From positions 1-64,000 of the forward strand of contig JAFLBJ010000001.1 of assembly GCA_017303415.1 (NCBI GenBank): a DNA stretch of 64,000 bases, read 5' to 3'. The notes beneath the pieces are model-generated. The model saw nothing but the letters and a program-made list of their open reading frames with translations. It made no database searches and was not told where the DNA came from. This stretch comes from Chitinophagales bacterium (GTDB lineage Bacteria; Bacteroidota; Bacteroidia; Chitinophagales; Chitinophagaceae). Positions 43,288-53,700 of this stretch are shown one piece after another (position 1 is the stretch's first letter; every line of letters begins with the position of its first letter). Both the position numbers and the translations under genes were made by a program.

Positions 43288-43677
43288 GTGATGAGTGAGC
43301 AAAAAATACCTTCCTGGATTTCCTTTCGGGTCAAGCCCGCAGAGTACCAGAAAATACATTTATTATTTTCCCAATCCACGCATAGAAAACTAAGCGAGTA
43401 TGCACGCAATGTGCTGCTGCAAAAGCCTGTAACTATTAAAGTCAGAAACGAATCCGCCGATCAGTTTTTACATGAAATGATCGGGCTGAAAAAAGAACTG
43501 AACGCCATCGGGAATAATTACAACCAGGCTGTTAAAAAACTCCACACATTAAATCATATCAGTGAGGTAAAATGGTGGTTAAACCAGCACGAAGCACTAC
43601 ATCAAAACTTTCTGCAATTGACGGGTAAAATATTTCAGAAACTTAATGAAATCCACCAGCAATGGTCGTCCGAATAA
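43288..43677 (+). CDS. mobC: MobC-type relaxosome protein
   Basis: A 129-aa protein. The start MMSEQKIPSWISFRVKPAEY begins a ribbon-helix-helix-like N-terminal half (FSQSTHRKLSEYARNVLLQK). The diagnostic MobC motif follows: KKELNAIGNNYNQAVKKLH (about residues 70-88), and a Trp-containing helix. MobC helps the relaxase melt and nick oriT. Its 3' end overlaps the relaxase gene by 16 bp, a translational coupling usual for this pair. Confidence 0.88.
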   Translation: MMSEQKIPSWISFRVKPAEYQKIHLLFSQSTHRKLSEYARNVLLQKPVTIKVRNESADQFLHEMIGLKKELNAIGNNYNQAVKKLHTLNHISEVKWWLNQHEALHQNFLQLTGKIFQKLNEIHQQWSSE

Positions 43678-44930
43678 CCAGCCCGCATAGTCTGCAAAGG
43701 GCGCTCAATTACAATGAGCAGAAATGCCAGCAAGAAAAGGCTGTTTGCCTTTTCGCAGGGAACTATTTACTGGAGGCGGGCCAGATGAACTTCCACCAGA
43801 AAATGGAACGGATGCAGGACCTGATTGCAAGAAATGAAAGGGCAAAAAAATCCAATACACTCCATATCTCCTTAAACTTCGACCCATCCGAGAAATTTTC
43901 GGGGGGCAAACTCACACAGATCGCAACGGCCTATATGGAAAAAATCGGCTTCGGGTCACAACCTTACCTGGTCTATGAGCACCACGATGCCGGTCATCCA
44001 CATATCCATATCCTGACCACTAGTATCCAGCCGGATGGAAAGCGTATTGATACTTATAATATCGGCCGCAACCAATCCGAGCAGGCAAGAAAAGAACTGG
44101 AGAAAAGTTTTGGTTTGATCCCGGCGCAGGGCAAAAAAACAGGACAGGTTGTGGGGATCCGGCCCGTGGATGTACAGAAAGTACAATACGGTAAATCTGA
44201 AACCCGTCGTTCGATTACCAATGTCCTGGATGCGGTGATCAACCAGTTTAAATACACTTCGCTGGCAGAACTGAACGCCATCCTCCGGCAGTATAACGTG
44301 GAGGCTGATCGTGGCCGGGAGAAAGGGATTGTATACAAGTCAGGTGGACTTTTCTACAGGTTGCTGGATGGAAAGGGTAATAAGGTTGGGGTACCCATTA
44401 AAGCCAGTCTGATTCATAACAAACCCACCCTGAAAAACCTGGAGATAAGATTCGCAGAAAATGAGACCCTCCGGCAGCCCGATAAAAAAAGGTTGAAGAC
44501 CTGCATTGACTGGGTGCTGGCCAAATCTCCGTTAAGCCTGGAGGCTTTGATTATTGCCCTGAAAAAAGAAGGGGTACAAGCCGTCCTGCGCGAGAATAAA
44601 GAGGGGCTGGTATTCGGGATTACTTTTATTGACTACAGGACCAAGGCTGTCTTTAACGGCAGTGATATAGGCAAGACCTACAGTATTGCTGGTATCCGGA
44701 CTTCGATGGAGTCTGGGCAAAATGGCTCGGTAAAAGCCCAAAAAACCGCCCCTGAAACCGCCCAGACAAAGGGATTCGGGGAAAGCAAAGAGCCCTCTCA
44801 AACTACCGGGTCGCAACCCTCCCAGGACGGCCTGCTCAAAGAACTGCTGGAGCATGAAAAGAACCTGAACCGGGTTCCTGGTGAACTGCTGAAGAAAAAG
44901 AAGAAAAAACGCAATCCTAACCCTAAATAA
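43662..44930 (+). CDS. Relaxase/mobilization nuclease (MobA/VirD2-like)
   Basis: A 422-aa relaxase. The probable nicking residue is Tyr17 (ALNYNEQKC). The metal-binding His triad is H112-P-H114-I-H116 in EHHDAGHPHIHILTTSI, preceded by HISLNFDPSEKFSGGKL. The order Tyr motif, LNFDP block, HxHxH is that of Pfam Relaxase. The C-terminal third is a basic, Lys/Ser/Gln-rich tail ending in a Lys run (KKKKKKRNPNPK) that may bind DNA or the coupling protein. It overlaps mobC and is 6 bp from the coupling-protein gene. It identifies the element as mobilizable in trans, since no mating-pair-formation genes are visible here. Confidence 0.92.
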   Translation: MVVRITSPHSLQRALNYNEQKCQQEKAVCLFAGNYLLEAGQMNFHQKMERMQDLIARNERAKKSNTLHISLNFDPSEKFSGGKLTQIATAYMEKIGFGSQPYLVYEHHDAGHPHIHILTTSIQPDGKRIDTYNIGRNQSEQARKELEKSFGLIPAQGKKTGQVVGIRPVDVQKVQYGKSETRRSITNVLDAVINQFKYTSLAELNAILRQYNVEADRGREKGIVYKSGGLFYRLLDGKGNKVGVPIKASLIHNKPTLKNLEIRFAENETLRQPDKKRLKTCIDWVLAKSPLSLEALIIALKKEGVQAVLRENKEGLVFGITFIDYRTKAVFNGSDIGKTYSIAGIRTSMESGQNGSVKAQKTAPETAQTKGFGESKEPSQTTGSQPSQDGLLKELLEHEKNLNRVPGELLKKKKKKRNPNPK

Positions 44931-44936
44931 GTACCT

Positions 44937-46916
44937 ATGTCATCCGGAACCGGCGAAAATGAAGCGGGCCTCAGAAAAATCCTGGACTTTACCCGGTTGG
45001 GGGCCATTTTGGTCCTGCTCCTGCATTGTTATTTTTACTGCTACGGGGCTTTTGAACGCTGGGGGCTCAGTTCCCCCTGGGGCGACCAGTTCCTCCAAAA
45101 TATTGCCCTTACTGGGCTCTATAGCACGCCTCTGAAATCTAAGTTGATTGCCCTCGGGCTGCTGGGGATTTCCTTGCTGGGGGCAAGGGGCAAAAAATCC
45201 GAAAATATCAACCCCCGATCCATCCTGATTTACCTGGTTTTGGGGCTAAGTCTTTACTTTTCCAGTACCCTTATTCTACGCTTTCAGGGCCCTGTGGAGC
45301 AACTGGCAACCGGGTATATGATCCTGACAGGAACAGGGTTCTTATTGGTGCTGGCGGGTGGCAACCTGCTCAGCCGGTATATCAGGGTGAATTTGGGAAA
45401 GGATATTTTCAACGAGTTAAATGAAACATTCCCCCAGGAAGAACGGTTGTTGGAGAATGAATACTCGATCAATCTTCCTGCACAGTATAACCTGAGGGGT
45501 AAGGTCCGAAAAAGCTGGATCAATATCATTAATCCGTTTCGGGGGCTACTCGTTTGCGGCTCACCCGGAGCTGGTAAATCCTACTTTGTGATTCAGCATA
45601 TTATCCGGCAACATATCCGGAAAGGGTTTACCATGCTGGTCTATGATTTTAAATACGACGACCTGACCAAAATCGCCTACAATACGTTGCTGAAGAACAA
45701 GAGCAGTTATAAAGTAGAACCGAAATTCTATACCATCAATTTCGATGATCTTTCCAAGAGTCACCGCTGTAATCCGCTGGATGCTTCCACCATGTTCGAT
45801 ATAACGGATGCAACCGAAGCTTCCCGTTCCATTATGATGGGCCTGAACCGGGACTGGATCACCAAACAAGGGGATTTTTTTGTAGAGTCACCGATCAATT
45901 TTTTGACGGCAATTATCTGGTTCCTGAAAAAATACCAGGGTGGGAAATACCTTACATTGCCGCATGTAATTGAACTGATGCAGGTGGACTATGAAAAACT
46001 ATTTTCGGTTCTTCGCACAGAACCGGAAATAGAAGTTCTTATAAATCCTTTCATATCGGCCTACCAGAACGATGCGATGGAACAATTGGAAGGCCAGGTG
46101 GCCAGTGCCAAGATCGGGATGGCTCGTCTCTCCTCCCCGCAACTTTATTGGGTACTTTCTGCAAACGATTTTACATTGGACATTAATGACCCTGAAAATC
46201 CCAAGATCGTTTGTCTTGCCAACAATCCTCAAAAGCAGCAGATTTACGGGGCAGTTCTTTCTTTATATGTGACCCGTTTAATTAAGCAGGTCAATCAAAA
46301 AAATAAACTGAAGTCAAGTCTGATATTTGATGAGTTTCCCACCATTTTTTTCAATGATATTGATAGTTTAATTGCAACGGCACGTTCCAACAAAGTAGCC
46401 ACTTGCCTGGGAATCCAGGATTTTAGTCAGTTGAAAAAAGATTATGGTGCAGATCAGTCTGCCGTAATAATGAATATCACCGGCAATATCATTAGTGGGC
46501 AGGTAACAGGTGAAACCTCCAAATTCCTTTCTGAGCGATTCGGAAAAATTAATCAGGTCAAAGAGAGTATTTCTATCAATCGAACTGATACTTCAGTAAG
46601 CAAATCCAGCCAGTTGGATTTTGCCATACCTCAGTCAAAGATCGCTGGCCTGTCATCTGGTGAATTTGTCGGCATGGTAGCAGATGATCCCACGAATAAA
46701 ATAAAGCTGAAGACATTTCACTGTGAAATTCTTAATGATCATGCCCAACTAACAGCAGAATCTGACCTATATCGGAAACTACCGGTTACTACACAAATAA
46801 CTGTGCTAATGGTAAATGAGAATTTTCGTAGAGTCAAAGCTGAAGTAGTTGGTATAATTGAAACAGAGATCGAGCGAATTTTGAATACACCAGGCCTGGA
46901 CACGCTAACAAAGTAA
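44937..46916 (+). CDS. Type IV coupling protein (VirD4/TraG family)
   Basis: A 659-aa inner-membrane ATPase. The N-terminal 140 residues contain about four hydrophobic segments (LGAILVLLLHCYFYCYGAF, LGLSLYFSSTLIL, GFLLVLAGGNLL). The cytoplasmic part has Walker A CGSPGAGKS (about residues 207-215), Walker B SSLIFDEFPTIFF (about 462-474), and the TraG/TraD pair IATARSNKVATCLGIQDFSQL and NITGNIISGQV. It recruits the relaxase-DNA complex to the conjugation channel. The ending (about residues 620-659) is not typical of the family. The next gene starts 35 bp after its stop. Confidence 0.9.
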   Translation: MSSGTGENEAGLRKILDFTRLGAILVLLLHCYFYCYGAFERWGLSSPWGDQFLQNIALTGLYSTPLKSKLIALGLLGISLLGARGKKSENINPRSILIYLVLGLSLYFSSTLILRFQGPVEQLATGYMILTGTGFLLVLAGGNLLSRYIRVNLGKDIFNELNETFPQEERLLENEYSINLPAQYNLRGKVRKSWINIINPFRGLLVCGSPGAGKSYFVIQHIIRQHIRKGFTMLVYDFKYDDLTKIAYNTLLKNKSSYKVEPKFYTINFDDLSKSHRCNPLDASTMFDITDATEASRSIMMGLNRDWITKQGDFFVESPINFLTAIIWFLKKYQGGKYLTLPHVIELMQVDYEKLFSVLRTEPEIEVLINPFISAYQNDAMEQLEGQVASAKIGMARLSSPQLYWVLSANDFTLDINDPENPKIVCLANNPQKQQIYGAVLSLYVTRLIKQVNQKNKLKSSLIFDEFPTIFFNDIDSLIATARSNKVATCLGIQDFSQLKKDYGADQSAVIMNITGNIISGQVTGETSKFLSERFGKINQVKESISINRTDTSVSKSSQLDFAIPQSKIAGLSSGEFVGMVADDPTNKIKLKTFHCEILNDHAQLTAESDLYRKLPVTTQITVLMVNENFRRVKAEVVGIIETEIERILNTPGLDTLTK

Positions 46917-46951
46917 TTAGCAACAGAAAACTGTAAATTCACTCAAAAAAA

Positions 46952-48496
46952 ATGGCTGAACAGGGTATGAAATTACCAATAGGAAAAATATCAGGGCAAG
47001 CACTTGATACGCTGTTTAATGAGTCGATCAATTATCATCTCGATATATATGTAAAGGCAATAGCAGAATATGAGATGACTGATCTATTTAGCAACTGGCG
47101 AACCATTATTCGTACAATAGACGAACTGATCAATATTGCCGGAGAACTGAAGAATCCTGAAGAAGCAAGCAAATTTTTAAATCTAAAATTTGATTTTTTA
47201 AAGGATGACAATTTGAAATTATTCAAAAAGGTATTTGAAATATTAGAAACAAGGTTTGAAAACAATGTTTCGACAAGATTTCAGCAGCTCGCCATGATGT
47301 GTTACGCAATTAATGCAACTTATCGAAAGCAGGGCATTTATGAAAAGATGGGTCTGCCGCTATATCTTTCGTCCACTTCGGATAGCATAGATTTTTTTCA
47401 GTCACGCAGGGCCTATTTTGTTACCACTCTGACACTGATCCCACAGATTGCAAAAGGGGAAAAGGTAGTTCGCTACTTGGACACTTTAAATTATCTGCAA
47501 TACACGCTTGATAGTTGCCTAGTAGGGATCACGACTTCCTACTACAACCTGCTCCTAAATCAAAGCTTACCCGACTATGAAATGACTTCGGACGGCCAGA
47601 AGGCCATCGGCAATTTTGAATATCAGCATTTGGAGGGCTTTTTCATGGAACCCGAAAGACTTTCCTTACTGGACCAGATGGAGCTTCGGCCTGAATTAGT
47701 AGAGGATAAACCAATGCTGCCAAAATCAGAAAAGAAGGTTTTTTCATTTAGCGAAGTAGCCAACGCAATGGCTCTATTTGAAGGAGCGTTTAAAAAATAC
47801 AATCTTGCTCAGTGTATAGAATTTATAGAGCTCAATTCTTTCTTCGGCGACATTGCTGTTTACCTGAAAGATGACTTTAACTTGATCATTGATGAAGAAC
47901 AGTTCGATCCTATTGCTCAAAAATACCCTTCTTTAATCCTTACCAATGCCACCGACAATTATTTTAAGGCCTTGAATAGTTTCGTTCCTTTCCAAAAAGT
48001 TCATAATTATTACTTTTCAACGGTTGTCTTCCTGACCAGACTGGTATATCGAACATTGTCGCAGTCGCTGGTTAAAAACAGGTCATTTCAAATAAACTCA
48101 GGATTTGTTTTTGAAGACAAGGTTTCTGCTATTCTCGCAGCCAATGGATTTGCCATAACAGGTATCACAAGGATAAATCATAAGGAATTTGACCTCATCA
48201 CCATTAAGAACGGAAAGGTTTACAATTTTCAGTGTAAGAATAATTTCATAGACATTACCAGAGTTAATCTTGATTATAAAAAAATGGGCCGCCTCAATTT
48301 AAGACTATGCAGTTACTATGTTAAAGCTTTGGAAAAGGAAGCTGGTAGAGAAAGACTAATTATTGGTAAAACGGGAATAGCCAATATCGAGCATTTTGTG
48401 ATATCCAGGTATCCGGTAATTACCAGAAATTCCAATATCATCAATTTTACAGATCTTGAGAAGTGGATTCAAAGTGCTGCCGCTAAAGATAAGTGA
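46952..48496 (+). CDS. PD-(D/E)XK nuclease-fold protein in the mob operon
   Basis: A 514-aa soluble protein. The first 370 residues are helical with no recognised domain (MCYAINATYRKQGIYEKMG, LSLLDQMELRPELVEDKPM). The C-terminal domain has the restriction-endonuclease-like order: E388 in FVFEDKVSAILAANGF, D414 in HKEFDLITIKNGKVYNF, and Q427-x-K429 in NFQCKN. That is E, D and QxK at the spacing seen in PD-(D/E)XK enzymes. It lies 35 bp after the coupling-protein gene and 58 bp before an AbiV-like gene. It may be a nuclease effector or a DNA-processing partner of the relaxosome. I favour cargo, because such proteins are not core conjugation parts. Confidence 0.65.
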   Translation: MAEQGMKLPIGKISGQALDTLFNESINYHLDIYVKAIAEYEMTDLFSNWRTIIRTIDELINIAGELKNPEEASKFLNLKFDFLKDDNLKLFKKVFEILETRFENNVSTRFQQLAMMCYAINATYRKQGIYEKMGLPLYLSSTSDSIDFFQSRRAYFVTTLTLIPQIAKGEKVVRYLDTLNYLQYTLDSCLVGITTSYYNLLLNQSLPDYEMTSDGQKAIGNFEYQHLEGFFMEPERLSLLDQMELRPELVEDKPMLPKSEKKVFSFSEVANAMALFEGAFKKYNLAQCIEFIELNSFFGDIAVYLKDDFNLIIDEEQFDPIAQKYPSLILTNATDNYFKALNSFVPFQKVHNYYFSTVVFLTRLVYRTLSQSLVKNRSFQINSGFVFEDKVSAILAANGFAITGITRINHKEFDLITIKNGKVYNFQCKNNFIDITRVNLDYKKMGRLNLRLCSYYVKALEKEAGRERLIIGKTGIANIEHFVISRYPVITRNSNIINFTDLEKWIQSAAAKDK

Positions 48497-48554
48497 ATAC
48501 AAGTTGATCGGTTAGAGATGTAATCTAATTAAGAAATTATAGTCATTAGTGTAA

Positions 48555-50123
48555 GTGAGCAACAAAGAAAAATATATCCAATTCAATGCTTTCAGACGTC
48601 TCTGTATTAAAAATGCAGAAGATAATTTGAAAGGCGCCCGTGAACTAGCGGGAAAGAATCTAAACCATTTGAGTTTCCATCTCTGTATTTTGACTCTTGA
48701 AGAGATTGGAAAGATTTTTATGGCTTGGATGAAATTAAACCAGGTTGAAAATTGGGACAGAGAAACGATGAATGTGGCCTTAGACGACCACATCAAAAAG
48801 CTCTTTTTCGCCATATGGGGACCATCCATTGGCAAAGACGTAATAACCAAAGACCAATGGAGCGAAAACCAATTCATGGCCAGAAATCTCCATGAACTTC
48901 GGCTACTTTTTCTTTATGGATCGTTGGAAGACCAGGTACCTTCCTCTCAGAAAGTTTCCGACGAGTTACTGAATCGCATTTTATCGTTTACCCAAAGCCG
49001 GTTTGATCTGGCAGCGATAGAAGGCGAAGTGAATGAAGATGATGCTGATATCATTGATCCACTTCGTGAATGGTTTCAAAATTATATGCAGATTGAAAGT
49101 AAAAGTAATTACATAGTATCTGCCACTACACAGGCCAAATTAATTGAACTAGGTGATATTCGCGCCTGGATGCAGTGGTTAAAGGATGAACATGAAAAAG
49201 AAACTGCTACTCTGAATGAACTGAGCGAAAAGGAAATCAATAAACCAATCCCTGAAAACTTTGAGAAGTTTGAAGAAAAATGGGAAATTAATTTTACACT
49301 GATCACCCCGTCTCATTCAATTCGTAAAAAAGAGATTAATGCTTTTAATAAATATCCCAGGCCATTTTCCTTTGCAGCAAGCAAGGATAAGCACACCCTC
49401 AAGGTTAAAGTAATTCTACCGTCGGTTGTTACCGTACATATTCTTTGGCATCAGTCCTGGTACATTTCGAAAACAATAGCAGCCGCCTTAAGTATTGCCA
49501 CCCGTGGAATATTCTATTGGCATGTGCCCATCGACACAGACGTATTTTATGATTCTATTATTGATCTGGAATCGAAACAACGACTTAGGCTATCCGTGCC
49601 AGAACAACTGAAAGCGAATTGGCAAAGCAGGGGGATGGTTTTGCAAGAACAAGAAATGCACCTGGCTGGCATTGTGCATGACTATTTCCTGCATGTTCAT
49701 TTAAAAGCAGATCAACAGGAAGTCGAGGAGTACATGACAGCACTTTCGATGCTCTGCAGAACAGACATTCACCTGCGACTCGATTTCGATGCGTTCAGGA
49801 TTTTCTTCAATACCTTTCGGCAATTGCTTCTTAAACACGAAAAAATAGCAAATAAAGAGCAGGTTTTCGAAGTGGGATATGCGCAGATTCAGGGAATGAT
49901 TAAAGGACGCACGGAGTATGACCGGGTTATTAAACTTGCGTTGGATGTTGAAACAAAAACAGTATTGCATCATTCAATAACAATGACCGAAGTATTAGCA
50001 ATAAAGATTTATTGCGATATATACATATTGACGGTAGCCGTCAGAACTGTGCAGAATAACCCTGAAATAAGATTAGTGGGTTCGATGGAAGATGTACCCC
50101 CCTCTGAAAATTCTACGGAATAA
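48555..50123 (+). CDS. AbiV-like abortive-infection protein (GTG start)
   Basis: A 522-aa protein starting at GTG 48555 (MSNKEKYIQFNAFRRLCIKN). Residues 20-60 follow the AbiV pattern: NAEDNLKGARELAGKN, then FHLCILTLEEIGKIFMAW, with LEEIGK at 48-53. The known AbiV domain is about 150-200 residues, so this one has a long C-terminal extension containing HQSWYISKTIAAALSIATRG and VHDYFLHVHLKADQQEVEEY. AbiV proteins interfere with phage protein synthesis. It follows the nuclease-fold gene by 58 bp in the same operon direction as the mob genes. The extension is not assigned. Confidence 0.65.
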   Translation: MSNKEKYIQFNAFRRLCIKNAEDNLKGARELAGKNLNHLSFHLCILTLEEIGKIFMAWMKLNQVENWDRETMNVALDDHIKKLFFAIWGPSIGKDVITKDQWSENQFMARNLHELRLLFLYGSLEDQVPSSQKVSDELLNRILSFTQSRFDLAAIEGEVNEDDADIIDPLREWFQNYMQIESKSNYIVSATTQAKLIELGDIRAWMQWLKDEHEKETATLNELSEKEINKPIPENFEKFEEKWEINFTLITPSHSIRKKEINAFNKYPRPFSFAASKDKHTLKVKVILPSVVTVHILWHQSWYISKTIAAALSIATRGIFYWHVPIDTDVFYDSIIDLESKQRLRLSVPEQLKANWQSRGMVLQEQEMHLAGIVHDYFLHVHLKADQQEVEEYMTALSMLCRTDIHLRLDFDAFRIFFNTFRQLLLKHEKIANKEQVFEVGYAQIQGMIKGRTEYDRVIKLALDVETKTVLHHSITMTEVLAIKIYCDIYILTVAVRTVQNNPEIRLVGSMEDVPPSENSTE

Positions 50124-50270
50124 TAGCAGTAATATTCCATACCAGATCGAAATAAAAAGGTACCTTTAGCATAGCGTATTTGACACGTAAAACAAGCCTA
50201 AAAATACCAGTTTACGGATTCGTTTACGGTTTTTTTTATATTAATTGATTCTCAATAAATTATTTAGCCC

Positions 50271-50469
50271 TGTCGAGGCTACACTAAAATTTTTAGGATT
50301 TAAGGAATTTAAGGATCGAGATATGACCTTGGATTCCTTATTTTTTTGGGGATCTTTTTTACTTGGCCGTAGTCTATTGCCCTATAATCGGTTCAGGCCT
50401 TAGGTGGTAAGACTACGGCCAGCGTCCTTCTGATTTTTGGAAATATTGAGGAAGACTCGGGAGAGCGGG
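50271..50469 (+). repeat. Dispersed repeat, copy 1 (longest)
   Basis: About 199 bp. It begins TGTCGAGGCTAC, then ATTTAAGGAATTTAAGGATC, a 12-bp inverted repeat (50364-50375 with 50410-50421), and a right end ATTTTTGGAAATATTGAGG ... GAGAGCGGG. Copy 2 at 54321-54442 shares both ends but lacks about 77 bp in the middle. Copy 3 at 56432-56515 shares the left half and the GAAGACT-GGGAGA end. Its right part, read on the minus strand, forms the last codons of the pseudogene 50413-50682. Confidence 0.7.
50364..50421. repeat. 12-bp inverted repeat inside repeat copy 1
   Basis: TGGCCGTAGTCT (50364-50375) and AGACTACGGCCA (50410-50421) are perfect complements with a 34-nt loop. Inside the loop, CCTA and TAGG could pair again. 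The corresponding hairpin in copy 2 carries one change (CGTAG to CATAG). Confidence 0.75.
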
Positions 50470-50682
50470 GTCTGCCCGGTAATGAGCACTTTTGATGTAT
50501 TTGCTGATGTTGTATTCTTCTACCCATTCGCCCCTTTCAATGCTTAACTTTTGAAACTGTTTGGCCGCCTTGTCCAGCGCCTCCTTGGAGAACTGTTCTT
50601 TGGCAGGTAAATCAGATGTTCCAATTAGCTTAGAAATGACAGATTTTAGTTGTTTTATTTCTTAAAGAATTTCTTTTTCCAT
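50413..50682 (-). pseudogene. Truncated gene with internal stop, end formed by repeat
   Basis: A 90-codon minus-strand frame from ATG 50680-50682 to TAG 50413-50415. Codon 7 is TAA (50662-50664), so the start is MEKEIL-stop. Beyond it the frame reads like a real protein: EIKQLKSVISKLIGTS, then LPAKEQFSKEALDKAAKQFQ, KLSIERGEWVEEYNISKYIK, SAHYRAD. The last 17 codons (PALPSLPQYFQKSEGRWP) are encoded by dispersed-repeat copy 1. The parent gene appears to have been cut by recombination at the repeat and then inactivated by the nonsense codon. The parent family is not known to me; the segment looks DNA-binding-like. Confidence 0.55.
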
Positions 50683-50796
50683 AATCACACCAGAGAATCT
50701 TAGGTTAAAAATATTTATATAAACCGCTCTCAAAATATCTAAATAACTCTTCCTATAAAACTATAAAGTAAAAAAATCACAGCATTCAGATCTACT

Positions 50797-53700
50797 TTAA
50801 TTGTTCTGATTATACAAATCCTTTAATTCTAAAGAGCCTTGCTCCGCCAATTGTATGCAAATATTATCTGCCATCTCTTTAAATCCTGAACTGTAAAGTT
50901 TTTGAACCAAAACTTTTAATTCTTTCTCATAGAACGGTGTAACAAGCTTTGCGTCATAAACCTGCTGGACAAGTTTTCCAGCAAATTCAATATTTGAATC
51001 AGCAATTTTGTAAAGATGTCGTAGAAAGGAATAAACCTCTCTTCCATTTTTGGCTTTCGCAATTACTTCACTTGCTAAATCAAACGACTTTTTTTCAATT
51101 TTTGGCAAGCGTTCAAAAAACCAAAGTAATATCGGATAATAATCGGCTAAGGCAGTAGTGCTTTCAAATATTGGCATAAGCCGCTCCCAGAGGTAAATCA
51201 ACTCTTCTTGTGAGAGAAGCCTTCGCTCAAAAACTACTCGAACCAACTGTTTTATTTGTTCTGGATCTTTTTGTTGAAGCACTTCGGCAAGGATGCTGTC
51301 ATTTTCTGGATCACCTTCCCAAACTTTCCATTCCAGCAAAGCATATCCAATTACGGTACTGAGAGCTGCAGATTCGTTCTTTAGATATTTCAAAGCTTTT
51401 TGAAATAAATTGTGCTTTTTGAAGAACTTATAAAAAGCCTCGGATAGCTGAGAAGCTCTATAAAGTGCGGTATGCAAACGGAGGTCAAAGTGCCGAGTAT
51501 TTTGTTCATCAAATATCTCTCCCAAATATTTTTCTACCCAAGCTTGATCCAGATATAGCAGTAATTGAATTTCCATTCCTAAAATGATAGAAAAATCGCT
51601 GTCCTTAATTTCATGACTTCCTACAAGTTGTGTAAAGTGCGTTTTAACGGCGGTGGGCCAACGTACTTGCTGATTTTTGTCTGAAAACACATTGGCCCAA
51701 AGCTTAGTCAATTCTATTAATGCTAGGTACAATCGACCGGGTGTACTATTCAGTACGTTGTTGATATAGTCACTGTTTATGTCATCGCTATTTTGAAAAA
51801 CAGTGTTGTTGATCATTGCTAATACCAAAGAAATCATACGGTTTGCATCTGAAACATCAACGCTAAGCGATTGATGTTGAAATGAAACGGTTTTGACGAA
51901 TTCCCCGATGCTTCCGGCTAACCACCTCTTGTAAAAAAACTGTTTCTCATCTTCTTTGTCAAAACTTGTGTCTGAAAGCTTGGCCTCTGCAAAATCCAGC
52001 ACCAAGGAAAAATCAACTAATTTTTCATCTCGCAATGCTACAGTGAGGCCATCGAGGAGATGGCTCAAGTATAATGAATGAAGCGGAATGAACTCTGTCA
52101 GTGAATATAGATATTTGTCCGGCTCGCTCCTTGCATTGTACTTTAGCAATTCAGCTAAACCTTCTTCAGAAGTATCGTGCGGATACTCTGGTTTGTAAGA
52201 AAGGATAAACTGAATTTGTTCGTGAATTGAAAGCTTCATGAATTCTTCAACTGCCATTGGGTAATCTGGGCCAAAATGGCTCGTACCATAGCTGTCAAAC
52301 TCAGGGTGATCAGTTATCTTTCCTTCGTACCAAGTTCGGTAAAATGCCTCTTTGTCTGTTAACAGCCCTTTGCTTTTCTGAGTTGCCGGTTGTAGTGAGG
52401 TTAACCACCTACGAATACGAGACCCTGCGTAACGCTTTTCTTCAGTACCATCTTCATTTACATCGGGCGGATTCAGCCTCTCTATCCATCCAACAACTTT
52501 TTTAAACTCTTCATCACTAAAAGCCATTGAATGTTCCCTAAGTAACACATATGGTTCATGAATGTATATGTCATCCTCAGCGCCGGTATTGTCCACAAAA
52601 TGCCACCACTTTTCCTTGAGTAAATCAAAGTTCATTCGGATGAAATGAATGCCCAGCCGTTGCAGGACTTGTATTTTTGAGTCAAACAATTTATCTACTA
52701 AAGTACCTAGCTGCTTTGATTCCAACTTTGCACCAAAATCACGAATGAAATAAACAATCTCGTCCTCCCAATCATGGCTATACACTGTTTGGCTTGTTTC
52801 CTCAATCGATTTAGGGTTGCCATGTGACAGGTTGTAAGAACCAGACTTTGTAAGATCTTCTATCTTGCCTATTGCAATTTTTAAAGCATCTATGCCAAGC
52901 AACTCCATAATTTTTTCACCATAGCGGTGCAATAACTCTGTGATGTAATGCTTTTGTACGTTTGGTTTGTTCTGATAATAGGGTTTCGCCTCTTCGCCGA
53001 AAAAACTAATGGCTGGATTTTCATGTATCGTAAACCCGAAAAAATAGCTAAGAAGGTTTTTTAAACCTTCAATATCTTTCTTAGCAACCAGTTTTGCCGC
53101 TAAGCCCTCGGTAAGTCTAGAGTGTACAAGACTCCATGAGTCCCCATAACTATCGTACTTTTCAATGAAAGCACGTTCGTTCTCGGTAAAAGAAAAGTCA
53201 TCAATGTTAATGATGATGTCCAATAAGTCAGAAACTGTGAACGCATGTAATTCTACTCCGCCGATATAAAATTTCATCACATCATTCACAATTTCAATCA
53301 ACGAATTTTTTACGTTGCGCCGTGCTTTTGTAGAAATATTAAGAAGATATTTCACACTGTACCAATAGTCAGGCGCAGCGTTTCCTTCTGCCTTCTTGGG
53401 TATTTCATCGGCGTTGAAAAAACCGTGTTCCTTAAGAGGCTTTAACCAAAGTGTTTTATCCAAACGTGAAAAAAAGTAGTGCGCATGCTTGGGATTGGAA
53501 AGTATGTTTTTCAGCGCTAGCAAGACTTCCCCAGGCGGCTCTTCAAGCTCCAACAAATTATCAAGCCGGTTGGTAATACTCAGAAACGAGCCAATTACAA
53601 TGTCTAGAACTTTTTCATACTCAGCCCATATTGCAATAATTTCGGTGGCATCTACAGATGTGCTGTGAATGTCTTTCCGGTGTGCTATCCGGTGAAAATT

